Source: Populus alba (lineage: Eukaryota; Streptophyta; Magnoliopsida; Malpighiales; Salicaceae). Taken from it: DNA of 64,000 nt. The position numbers and the translations under genes were made by a program. The notes under the pieces were generated by a model, which was not told where the DNA came from, made no database searches, and saw only the letters and a list, made by a program, of their open reading frames with translations. Within the stretch, counting starts at the first letter, position 1; each line of letters begins with the position of its first letter. Of the stretch, positions 12,490 through 21,895 are shown piece by piece. The stretch spans positions 5,208,001 to 5,272,000 of the forward strand of contig NC_133293.1 in the NCBI RefSeq assembly GCF_005239225.2. Reading direction: 5' to 3'.

Positions 12490-13143
12490 ATGGCAGGTTC
12501 CTCAAGTCATCACATAAGAAATATTTGTGTTTTCGGTGGATCCAATCCTGGGAAAGAAAAAGAGTTCTTAAAATCAGCAAATCATCATGGTCAGGTACTA
12601 GCTGAGAGAAAGATTTATTTAGTGTATGGGGGAGGTAGCCTTGGGTTAATGGGGGGTGTGTCAATAGCTACATTTTTAGGAGGCAGTCAAGTTTTAGGGG
12701 TTGTCCCTAAAGTTTTAGCAAATGGGGATATCATTGGAAAAACAATTAGAGAGGAACTACAGGTCCCCACAATGTCTGATCAACTGAATGCCATGTTTAA
12801 TCATGTTAATGCCTTCATTGCCTTACCAGGTGGTTTGGGCACATTGGAAGAGATCTTTCATATTTCCTCTTGGTCTCAATTGCATATTCACCATAAACCT
12901 ATAGGTTTGTTAAATGTTAATGGTTTTTATGATAATTTGTTGTCTTTTCTTGATCAAGCTGTGTAACAGGAATTTCTAACATCATCGGCACGACAAATCA
13001 TAATCTCGGCTGCTATTGCTGAACATTTGATTGACCAACTACAATCTTTCATCTCTATCATTGATCCCTGCATGAGTCACCTAAATTGGTCAACTAAGGA
13101 AAACCGTAAAAAGCTTAGATTAGATTTGAGCCTTCATTTGTGA
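12490..13143 (+). pseudogene. L-B copy of LOG-like cytokinin-activating enzyme, with nonsense mutation
   Basis: Same start, length and end as the L-A LOG ORF, but codon 159 is TAA where L-A has GAA, ending the protein at 158 aa. After the stop the frame stays open to the original TGA at 13141. The LOG signatures GGGSLGLMG and PGGLGTLEE are still present, but the Arg equivalent to R98 of L-A is Gln (MSDQLNAM). By my hand count the two copies differ at about two dozen replacement and just under twenty silent positions. Many of the changes in this copy have the C-to-T or G-to-A look of methylation-driven decay. A TATAAAT box lies at 12418-12424, 66 bp before the ATG. Confidence 0.88.
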
Positions 13144-13480
13144 AACCTTGTGTCTTTTGGTTATTAATAGCATATTATTTTATTTTGTTACTTCTTATAT
13201 TTGTTTAAGTGTGTTTCAAGTTTGTTATTGTTCGCTGTTTCAGATGATGTCTTCTATACTCTATCTTTCTATCTTAGGACATTGAGGACAATGTCTTGTT
13301 TTGGTTGGGGGGAGAGGGTAGTAGTTAAAAAAAAAAAACCTAACTTACTAACTGTTTTTGCTATTATTAAAAACCATTTGAACAAAATTGTTATTTAGGA
13401 TGGCAGAGTAAGGAGTCAGTTTTATTAACTCTTGAGACACATCTTAGTAAATATTCTTATTAGGATGACAGAGGAAGGAC
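13144..13480 (+). other. L-B 3' internal noncoding region, truncated
   Basis: Matches the sequence after LOG in L-A, including ATTGAGGACAATGTCTTG followed by a G-rich tract GGTTGGGGGGAGAGG (about 13305-13318). The match stops near 13480, about 0.9 kb short of where the 3' LTR would start, and a minus-strand family D LTR fragment follows. Confidence 0.7.
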
Positions 13481-14058
13481 GATAACAATAAGAAGAAAAT
13501 AACAATAAAATAAATAAATCCAAATTTAATATCCTAAATATGATAGGATCAGATTTGTTGCTTTTTAAAAGTCTCATATCAGCTAGGAGAATCAAATCTG
13601 AAGGTGGAATTAATTCTGAAATCTTCTTTCTTTTTTGTAGCTAGGATGAATAAGGAATCCTTGTAAGAAAAGGATTCTGAAACATTTATGAATCCTTGCC
13701 ACACTTGGAAACTATGTTGCAGCCCATTAAAGATCTTTGTAGAATTAGGAGATTTCCAAAATAAGTTACCACATCCTTTTAGGAAAAGAATCCTAGCCAA
13801 ATAGGAAGTCCACAAGTCAAAAGGAAGTAAATAACAAAACTCGTATAGCCTCTGTTGACCCGTGTTTGGATGCCTTGCCGAACTCCGATTGACATGATAT
13901 TTTAACCTAATGTAGGATAACATGTGAGGAGACTCCATGTAACATTTCAGCCCGATCCAACGGTAGGATTGAGAATTATTACTATTGCCCGTAAAACTGT
14001 TCTTATAGTTGCACATTTTACATCAAAATCCGAATTTGACCTTACCTAGATCGTATCA
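13481..14058 (-). mobile_element. Family D 3' LTR, truncated
   Basis: On the minus strand it starts TGATACGATCTAGGTAAGG at 14058 and matches the 5' LTR (15895-16906) for about 575 bases, then stops at an A/T-rich tract near 13481. The distal ~435 bases (promoter-proximal half through GGTTCGCATCA) are missing. A reading frame of about 145 codons (13579-14016) stays open in it, as in other D and H LTRs. Confidence 0.8.
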
Positions 14059-14418
14059 TTCCCTCTCTCTTCAAGATGATTCATCCTCGAATCACCAACA
14101 AGTTGAATGGATAATTTCTTAGACTCAGTTTGAAGCCTTTGAAATTCTTTTCTTGCCAACAATCGTCGCCAACAACTTTGGATAAAAGTAGCAACCATTC
14201 TATTTCGTATTTCATCATTACAACATTTTTTTTTCCTCTCTTTCTGAAGCTTGCTGCGCATTGACTGCTGCCGTTAACACATCAAGTTCTTGCTTCATCT
14301 CCCCGAGAATACGAGATAGACTCTTTGGAACACTAATCTCTTTATTTCTGTCCCTTTGATACCACCTCTCCTTTTGAATCCTCCTTTTCTTTTGCCATAA
14401 CATCTCATTAAAATACAT
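14046..14418 (-). pseudogene. Family D cargo: coiled coil plus IQ motif
   Basis: Two overlapping frames separated by a shift in a poly-A/T run (about 14225). The first (14418 down to about 14218) is strongly charged and helical: KKRRIQKERWYQRDR ... LSRILGEMKQELDVL. The second (14261-14046) ends with MVATFIQSCWRRLLARKEF and QRLQTESKKL, which fits the IQ consensus (IQxxxRxxxxR) and looks like plant myosin neck repeats. The last codons, EERGNDTI, cross into the 3' LTR at 14058, just as the family H and G proteins do. IQ motifs bind calmodulin or light chains; whether this fragment does is unknown. It sits where pol should be. The stop and frameshift between it and the gag start suggest decay. 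Confidence 0.6.
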
Positions 14419-14427
14419 GAAATCCCT

Positions 14428-14754
14428 TCAGTTTCTAGGCTGCCGAAAACCTTCCCGATAGCCTATGGTCTCATCCTTAAAACCACCATCACCATTATCA
14501 TTAACGTCCTCCTCATAATCATCCCACTTTGGCTTTTCAGCCCCACTGCCATGGTTTGATTTCAATTCAGCCTCAATCTTTCTCACATCTGGGGTACATG
14601 TTCCAGCCATGTTACCATGTTTTTCCACCTTCTCTAGTCTGTCACACACATTCCCCATCGTGAAATTCATTCTTTCCATCATCTTCTTCATGGCTTGCAT
14701 TTGGAATTTAAGTTCTACATTGGGGGGGTGCGGTGTGTTGTTTCGATCTGACAT
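14428..14754 (-). pseudogene. Family D gag-like N-terminal ORF
   Basis: The ATG at 14754 begins MSDRNNTPHPPNVELKFQM, followed by a short amphipathic helix (MKKMMERMNFTMGNVCDRL) and an acidic stretch (KWDDYEEDVNDNGDGG). Position, 5' leader length and composition parallel the Gag N-terminus of family G (coiled segment, then acidic segment), so I read it as the start of Gag. It stops at 14428 before any capsid core or knuckle, and charged helical cargo sequence follows after the stop. Confidence 0.55.
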
Positions 14755-14925
14755 GATAGTACTTGTATAAATTGGTTAGCAGTAAAAAAAAAAAATCCTC
14801 ACACCACTCGTGTTTCGCTCAAACACTCTTAATCTCCTCACAAGCTCACACCTCTAGTCCCACCTTCTTGCGGTTCTTGCGAAATTGAAATCAACACCAA
14901 ATAAAACCAACTTGGCAGCGCAATC

Positions 14926-14928
<3 letters not shown>

Positions 14929-14972
<44 letters not shown>
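14929..14972. repeat. (AT)n microsatellite
   Basis: About 22 consecutive AT dinucleotides in the family D leader. Seen directly. Confidence 0.97.
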
Positions 14973-15747
14973 CTCAAGAAGCAATAAACACCAGAAAACA
15001 AGCAAAATGAAACTGTAATGATAGTCACACGAGTAGCAAGCGAGTCTATTCGAAAATATGAACGAAACTGAAGACTCGAATAAAAAACAGAAACAAGATA
15101 TGAAAACAATGAAACAACACCTAGATATATTGGATATGATGAAAATAAACTGCAAGAAATGAAAACAACAGAAAGAATCTGAATTTTAAAAGTTGACGCA
15201 AAACAGACTCGTTTACGACGAGTTAAGTCGAAATCTGGAACCTATAGTAAATGATGTCCAATTGAGTTAAAATTTCAAATATAGTTCAATATAAATCCAA
15301 ATAGACAGAATATAAAATTTGATCAATTTACGATAAGGTTTTGATATACTGACGCAAAAACATTATAAATCAGACCTGATTAGACCCGAATTTGAACCCA
15401 AAGCAAACGATATCCAATTGACCCAAAAATCAATATGTGGTGTGATTAGGGTCCCAGTAATAAATCAAATTTGAGCTCATTCTGAGTAGATTTGGTCAAA
15501 TTTTCCTTTGTTTAGTTTTCTTAGTAAAAAACAAATAAATGCCTTTCTGAACGATTTTTTTTCTTCTTTTTTCTTTTTTTTCTCTTCTTTTTTATGCCAC
15601 TGATATCTTTTGTTCAGGAACCAAATGAAATAACTTTTCTTTTCTTTCTTCTTGTTTTTTTTTTTTTTTTTTCTGATATTGTCCAAATCAAGAGAAAAAG
15701 AAATTGGACACTAAGGAATTTTTTCGGAAATAACAAGAAACGAAATT

Positions 15748-15845
15748 TTTTTTTTTTTTTGGTAAGCTGACTTATGTATTAAAAGAAAATGATACAAAGA
15801 ATATAATGGGCATACCCAAGATTTACAATGAGGACAGAAACGAAA
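15748..15845 (-). mobile_element. Severely 5'-truncated L1 scrap
   Basis: A T-run (15748-15761) followed by the reverse complement of the last ~85 bases of the L1 at 308-6530 (GGTAAGCTGACTTATGTATT and onward). It is bounded by AGAAACGAAA-like sequence on both sides. The right copy overlaps the L1 sequence itself, suggesting microhomology at the 5' junction. Confidence 0.85.
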
Positions 15846-15894
15846 ATTTCAAAAGGATATAACCTGATTAATGGAGCCAAGCTCTAATACCAAA

Positions 15895-16906
15895 TGATGC
15901 GAACCTCGTGATCATGTGGTCACGCAACCCACACTCAAAGACACCAATTCCCGGAAAGCCAAGTAAATCAGGTTGGATAAGAGTGTGACACAAAGATAAC
16001 TTGTACCTAGGCACCAGCACTATTGGAAACAGAGACCCCCACCCAACGAATATTGATTCGTAAACGAGAAGTATAAGGATGACACCACGAAGATAGTTGT
16101 TCTTCGATAAGTCGTTTTTCAGTTCTTTAGAGAACTATGGAAGGGAGATTATCTCACCAATACACACACACAAAGTGCGGCAAACATAAAGTTTTATTAA
16201 TCTGAATTGTCTAACTTACATGTCTGATGATGCCTTTATTTATACTGACTCTAGACTTAAATAAATCCTATGGACCCCTTATGTGGACTTATATGATGTC
16301 CACTTACAATTAAACCCAAATAATGTAAATAAACCCTAAACTAAGAAGAAAATAACAATAAAATAAATAAATCCAAATTTAATATCCTAAATATGATAGG
16401 ATCAGATTTGTTGCTTTTTAGAAGTCCCATATAAGCTAGGAGAATCAAATCTGAAGGTGGAATTAATTCTGAAATCTTCTTTCTTTTTTGTAGCTAGGAT
16501 GAATAAGGAATCCTTGTAAGAAAAGGATTCTGAAACATTTATGAATCCTTGCCACACTTGGAAACGATGTTGCAGCCCATTAAAGATCTTTGTAGAATTA
16601 GGAGATTTCCAAAATAAGCTACCACATCCTTTTAGGAAAAGAATCCTAACCAAATAGGAAGTCCACAAGTCAAAAGGAAGTAAATAACAAAACTCGTACA
16701 ACCTCTGTTGACCTGTGTTTAGATGTCTTGCCGAACTCCGATTGACATGATATTTGAACCCAATGTAGGACAACATGTGAGGATACTCCATGTAAAATTT
16801 CAACCCGATCCAATGGTAGGATTGAGAATTATGAATATTGCCGTAAAACTGAATAGTTGCACATTTTACATCAAATTCCGAATTTGACCTTGCCTGGATC
16901 GTATCA
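15895..16906 (-). mobile_element. Family D 5' LTR
   Basis: On the minus strand it starts TGATACGATCCAGGCAAGG at 16906 and ends GGTTCGCATCA at 15895 (1012 bp). A long frame (16402-16803) is open within it. It differs from the 3' LTR by scattered substitutions and small indels, so insertion is not very recent. Confidence 0.88.
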
Positions 16907-17221
16907 GAAAGGAACTTGATTTGTTGTTAACATAAGTTATCACTATGAATACCTGATAATATTTACAAGTATTGGCATTACTCGAATAAGATAAATTAAT
17001 GTAATCATGTTAACAATTATAATCTGATTGGAACCTCCTTTGTGTGTGGTTTCTAGTTAAGTAATAAGAGTTATATTTATACTTGTTTGCAGTACCATTA
17101 GTGGATGATCCTCTAACCTTGACATTTGTTTTTATTATTGTTTAATCCTTACATCAATCTTATATCTCAAAGCTTTCTTTATTATTACTATTACTATTAC
17201 TATTATTAATATTAATATCAT

Positions 17222-17274
<53 letters not shown>

Positions 17275-17313
17275 TTACTATTATTATTATTACTACTACT
17301 ACTACTACTAATT

Positions 17314-17355
<42 letters not shown>

Positions 17356-17468
17356 ATTTATAATTTATATAGTTAACCTCTCTGTGGTTCGACCCCGGTC
17401 TTGTCGGGTTATTTATTACCTCGACACTCCTGCACTTGGGAGAAGACATCAAGCTTTTGGTCATGTCA
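16907..17468 (+). mobile_element. Family L LTR remnant, distal part
   Basis: Matches the L-A LTR from GAAAGGAACTTGATTTG to the terminal GGTCATGTCA, including the triplet microsatellite and TCTCTGTGGTTCGACCCCG. The proximal part is missing at the family D junction. It is followed not by a primer site but by 3' internal family L sequence. The simplest reading is that it is the 3' LTR of L-B inserted inside an older family L element. Confidence 0.75.
17221..17354. repeat. Triplet microsatellite (TAC/TTA/TTG)n
   Basis: Long runs of ACT, then TTA, then TTG triplets inside a family L LTR. The same position in other copies carries different triplet mixtures and lengths, so it is a hypervariable part of the LTR. 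Confidence 0.95.
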
Positions 17469-17769
17469 GCAGATATATGAATTTAATGACAGTTTGTTTA
17501 TCTGGATAGATTAATAGAAGTTGAATGATGAATGCTTTGCTTTGTGGAATTTGCAACTTGTTTTTCTATTTTAACGCTTTAATTACTAGGGACTAGTAAT
17601 AAGCTGGTTGGGGGGTGTGATTAATACTTAAAAGTGCATTTTTATCAAGGTTTTATATCATTATTTTGCACTTGAAGTATTAATAACTCCTTAACTAAAA
17701 CATGTTTTATAATAACATCTCTAATCATATAAGATACCTTTAATTTATGGTAAATGCATTTAAGATATC
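17469..17769 (+). mobile_element. Older family L element (L-E): 3' internal end and 3' LTR start
   Basis: 17469-17617 matches the last internal bases of L-A (ATATATGAATTTAATG ... AATAAGCTGGTTGG), with a polypurine-like GGTTGGGGGGTG at about 17606-17617. At 17618 a family L LTR begins (TGATTAATACTTAAAAGTGC). Family G is inserted after 17769; the LTR resumes at 34155. Bases 17765-17769 (ATATC) are one copy of the G target duplication. Confidence 0.75.
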
Positions 17770-18175
17770 TGATGCGGACCAGCCCAGAAACACCAGCAAG
17801 GACCCATTACATGTTCCAAATGGACCAATGACTCGGTCCAAGACAAAGACATTGAAAGACGCATTGAATGCATTGGTTTTGAAGGTTTCCACCAAGTCAG
17901 AATTGGAAGGTCCATTGGAGTATCAAGAGGAGATCCTAGTACATCTTATCCATGTGGAAGAGGGGTCCAATACAACCTTATTTGGGCCATGAGATAAGGG
18001 CTTTATTTTATTTTGTTAGCTACAGCCCAAGGCTTGTTTGGGCTTAATTCATACTTTGTTTTAAGCTAGGATCCAAGGCTTGTTTGGATTAAGTTATGGG
18101 CTTTTCATTTTTGGGTTATGGGCTTTTCATTTTAGGGTTTTGGGCCAGTTTTGAGTGGACCTCATATAAGTCCAC
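17770..18175 (+). mobile_element. Family G 5' LTR, first part
   Basis: Identical in layout to the 3' LTR (33420-34154), interrupted after TAAGTCCAC by element L-A. Bases 18171-18175 (TCCAC) are the left target duplication. The polyprotein C-terminus frame ([20 protein letters not shown]) is also open here, though as part of a 5' LTR it is not expected to be translated. Confidence 0.93.
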
Positions 18176-19894
18176 TGATTAGTACTTAAAAGTGCATGTT
18201 TATCAAGGTTTTATATCATCATTTTGCACTTGAAGTATCAATAACTCCTTAACTAAAGCATGTTTTATAATAACAAGTTTAATATTATAAGATACCTTAA
18301 TTTATGGTAAATGCTCATTTTAAATGCAGGACTATCACATAAATAAAAGGATTTATTGATGAGTTTAAGCATTGAAAGTTAAAGGACAAAGAGATGGCCA
18401 AACTTAGAAAAGAGATGTCGGTGCAGTCCAAACCGGAACATTGCTCGGTAATTGGATCATATTCTGGAGCTCTAGATTTTCGGATTTAGGTCCACTTTAT
18501 ATGGATGGAAAGGTGAGACAAAAGCCTACAACTTTCATGAGGAGCCCAAGATTTGAAAAGGTCGTTTTGAAGTCCAAATTGAAGGAACAACGAAGAAGTC
18601 CGAAGCTGTCCTGCAGCCCAAACACTATTTAGTGTTCAGCCCATATCTTGAGTTCTAGAAGCCCAAATGACCTCATCTTTTTTTTTGTTGGAAAGCTGAG
18701 ACAATTTCCTAGAACATTCTTGAGGATTCTGGGCAAATTATGATGTTAGCAATGACGTCTTGATTAGACAAGAAGATAAGGATTGTTATCTAGTCAAGAT
18801 GTGGCCACCCACTCATCAATTAGTCAACAAATCAATAGTTCCAAATTTTGGCCTATAAAAGGAGGCACTTACCATGTATTGAGGCATCTTGGTGTTCAGA
18901 TGAAGATCATGCTCTTGCTTTCTCTCTTTGTATTGCTTATGTCTTGCTTTAATTAATATCAAGTTTATGCACTTCATTTCCTTTCCTTTGTCTAGTTAAC
19001 TTCTTTCTCATTTATGTTCTTGTCTTGCTCATTTATGTTTCTTTCTTTTATTATGTCTAGCTAAGTTAATTATGTCAAGGTGAAAAGGGTACACTAATGG
19101 TGTAAGAACAAGTATAATATAAACTTAACATGGACCCTAACGTTGGATACTAACATGTTTTATATTTGTTATCTTGTTCACTTAATACTTTGCTTGTTAA
19201 ATGGTTAATCTAGATTTATGTTGTGTAACACTTGGTACAACAAATACTTGGCACTTTCATAGCCCATACTGTATGGTTTAACCGACACCTGAGCTATGAA
19301 AGGAACTTGATTTGTTGTTAACATAAGTTATAATCATGAATGCCTGCCAACATTTACAAGTATTAGCTTTATTCGAATAAGATAATTAATGTAATCATGT
19401 TAACAATTTATAATCTGATTGGAACCTCCTTTATGTGTGGTTTCCAATTGAGTAATAAGAGTTTATATTATACTTGTTTGAAGTACCATTAGTGGATCCT
19501 CTAACCTTGACATTTGTTTTTATCATTGTTTAATCCTTACATTAATCTTTTATCTCAAAGTTTCTCATTAATTTCTTCATCTTCTGTTATTATTATTATT
19601 ATCATTGTTATTATTATTATTATTTACATTCTGTTTATATTATATAATATATATCTTTGATCTTTTCATAAAGTCAGTATATAGGCTGGAAACTTGTGAC
19701 CCGATCTTTAGATCATTCTCAGGTATAACAACGCCACGTACTGAGTATTATTATTGTTGTTGTTGTTGTTGTTGTCTTGTTATTTATAATTTATACAATT
19801 AACCTCTCTGTGGTTCGACCCCGGTCTTGCCGGGTTATTTATTACTTCGACACTCCTGCACTTGGGAAGAGACATCAAGGCTTTGGTCGTGTCA
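18176..19894 (+). mobile_element. L-A 5' LTR
   Basis: Starts TGATTAGTACTTAAAAGTGC and ends GGTCGTGTCA, 1719 bp. It contains a plausible core promoter: CCTATAAAAGGAGGCAC at about 18852-18868. A triplet microsatellite lies near 19588-19623 and 19745-19772. It is almost the same as the 3' LTR; the differences I see are mostly one- or two-base indels plus single substitutions. Confidence 0.95.
18853..18862 (+). promoter_or_regulatory. TATA box of the family L LTR
   Basis: TATAAAAGGA, preceded by GGCC and followed by a C/T-rich start region and CTCTTGCTTTCTCTCTTTG. The same block is present at about 26688 (3' LTR), about 48583, and reversed at about 46910 and 59262, so it is conserved across copies. 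It is the likely start of genomic transcription; no experimental data. Confidence 0.6.
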
Positions 19895-19900
19895 AGTTTT

Positions 19901-19917
19901 TGGCGCCGTTGCCGGGG
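19901..19917 (+). other. L-A primer-binding site (tRNA-Asp type)
   Basis: TGGCGCCGTTGCCGGGG, six bases after the LTR end. This is the tRNA-Asp-complementary site typical of Athila/Cyclops-type plant elements. Confidence 0.85.
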
Positions 19918-20124
19918 AGGTAAATTCTTGTATAAATTATAATATTTAATTTATTTTCTCTTTTCACTTTTCATTTTATCTATTTTTGTTTCCTTTGTTT
20001 TGTTTTGTTTCTTTTTCTTCTATTTTCTTTCTTGCTTTTATTCTCTTCTTACACGTGCATGAGAGTTTGGTCACGTACATTAAGTGGTAGACTTTGTAGG
20101 GTATCCTCATCATTTTCAGAAAAT

Positions 20125-21730
20125 ATGGCCGAAGAAGATAATCAATCACTTCATAATGAGAATAATGAGAATAACCGTATGAGAACACTTAGAGACCACA
20201 TGAATCCCACAAGAAACAAGTGCACCCTCATGCATAGTTTTCCCTCCTGATGCATCTCATTTTAATTTTAAGCTAGACATTATTCAACTTTTACCATCTT
20301 TTCATGGCTTAGACTTAGAAAATCCATACTTGCATTTAAGGGAATTTGAGGAGGTCTGTAATACATATAATGACTCAAATTGTAGCATGAACACCATTCG
20401 ATTAAAGCTTTTTCCTTTTTCATTAAAAGATAAAGCTAAAACATGGCTACAAAATTTGAGACCGAGATCCATTCGTGCTTGGGATGAAATGCAACAACAA
20501 TTTTTAAAGAAGTTTTTTCCATCTCACAGAACAAACTCTTTCAAAAGACAAATCATCACTTTCACTCAAAAACCAGGAGAAACATTTTACCAATGTTGGG
20601 ATAGGTATCGAGATTTACTTAATACTTGCCCACATCATGGTTTTGAAACATGGAGATTGGTTTCACATTTTTATAAAGGTTTAACACCGAGAGATAGGCA
20701 AATGGTTGAATTGATGTGCAATGGAACTTTCGAAGATAAAGACCCTAATGAAGCAATGGAGTACCTAGACTTGCTAGCCGAAAATGCTCAAAATTGGGAC
20801 ACCACAGGTACTTATAAGGCACCAAGTAAAACTCAACCTCATACATCTAGTGGGGGTATGCACAACCTTAGGGAAGATCATGACCTCCAAGCCAAGTTTG
20901 CATCTTTAGCTAGAAAAGTCGAGGCACTAGAATTAAAAAAGAGTGGTCAATTAAAATCTGTTCAAGACATTGTGTGTCAAATCTGTGAAACAAATGAGCA
21001 TGCAACCAATGATTGTCCAACTTTGCCTTCTTTCAAGGAATGCCTCCATGAACAAGCCCATGTTTTAAACAGTTTCCAAAGACCGAACCATAACCCATAC
21101 TCACAAACATATAACCCTGGTTGGAGAAATCACCCAAATTTTAGTTGGAAGAGTGATAGCAACAATGCACAAACTTCACATCCACCGTTTCAAGCACACC
21201 ATAATTTCCAAAATTCTCATGGATATGCACCTCCTTATGCTCCACCTCCTAGAAGAAATTTTGAGGAAACATTGCATGCATTCATTGAAAAGCAGGAGAC
21301 AATCAACACTCAACTTGCTCAAAGCATGACCGATTTTAAAGATGCTCTTGCAAAATTAACATCTGCTCTCAGTTTCCAAGAGAAAGGTAAGTTTCCTTCT
21401 CAACCACAACAAAATCCAAAGGGGCAATACAATGCAAATGCAAGTAGTTCTGGAAGCCAACACATGGATCAAGTCAAATCAGTCATCACTCTTCGTAGTG
21501 GTAAGGTTATTGAAAAACCTATTCTTGAACCTTGTGAGAAAGATGATGAGTCTATCTCTGAGGGTAAGGAAGGGGTTGAACCTGAACATTGCAAAGAAAA
21601 GGCTGATTCCCCGCCAGCACTTCCATTTCCTCATGCCATGACCAAACAAAGGAAAGTCAATCACAACTCTGAAATCTTTGAAATTTTCAAAACAGGTAAG
21701 GATCAATATACCTTTGTTGGATGCTATTAA
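20125..21730 (+). pseudogene. L-A gag (one or two single-base frameshifts)
   Basis: Gag precursor of an Athila-like element. The ATG at 20125 gives MAEEDNQSLHNENNENN. One extra A near 20215 (AGAAACAAG, versus AGAACAAG in L-B) breaks the frame, and the main frame runs from 20330 to 21730. It includes the capsid core LKLFPFSLKDKAKTWLQNL, the region RAWDEMQQQFLKKFFPSHR, the zinc knuckle CQICETNEHATNDCP (CX2CX4HX4C), a proline/asparagine-rich segment, and a charged tail with HMDQVKSVITLRSGKVI. A further extra A near 21692 shifts the end relative to L-B. In an element with near-identical LTRs, two homopolymer indels may be sequencing errors, in which case Gag would be intact and continuous with the protease. 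Confidence 0.82.
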
Positions 21731-21895
21731 ACAGGTTCCTTCCTATGCTAAATTTTTGAAAGATCTGTGCACTGTGAAGAGAAAACTGAATGTGAAAAAG
21801 AAAAGCCTTTTTAGCCGAACAAGTAAGTGCCATTCTTCAGAACAATAATGCTTTGAAATATAAAGACCCTGGTTGTCCTACAATTTCTTGCTTTA

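Larger units (their letters stand above)
6531..13480 (+). mobile_element. Element L-B: decayed Athila-like retrotransposon with LOG cargo
   Basis: Continues the family L LTR end after the L1 (from 6549), then runs into a degenerate tRNA-Asp-type primer site (TTTGGCGCCATTACTGGGGA, about 6604-6623; the last 30-odd bases of the LTR are missing). Then come gag, protease, an N-terminal piece of RT, the integrase core, the cysteine-rich extra ORF, and LOG. All are in the same order as in L-A but carry many stops and frameshifts. A family G solo LTR sits inside gag. Unlike L-A it keeps the integrase core. It breaks at about 13480 where a truncated family D LTR begins; its missing 3' LTR may be the piece at 16907-17468. 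Confidence 0.85.
14755..15894 (-). other. Family D leader with primer-binding site
   Basis: Immediately inside the 5' LTR (15882-15894, minus strand) is TTGGTATTAGAGC, one base from the standard initiator-tRNA-Met-type site TTGGTATCAGAGC. The rest is noncoding: A/T-rich, with pyrimidine tracts at 15560-15671, an AT microsatellite and an L1 scrap. Open frames here are low-complexity artefacts. Confidence 0.65.
13481..16906 (-). mobile_element. Family D non-autonomous LTR retrotransposon with IQ-motif cargo
   Basis: Minus-strand element with a complete 5' LTR (15895-16906), a tRNA-Met-type primer site beside it, a long leader, a gag-like start, a coiled-coil/IQ reading frame, and a 3' LTR (to 14058) truncated at its distal end. 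No protease, RT or integrase is present. Its LTR end, GGTTCGCATCA, and primer site match autonomous family G, which may mobilise it (inference). The right flank is family L LTR sequence; the left end is lost together with part of L-B. Confidence 0.8.

Noticed and set aside
15560..15675. Lysine/arginine-rich or Phe-rich ORF in the family D leader
   Set aside because: Generated by T-runs; no domain and not conserved in other copies.
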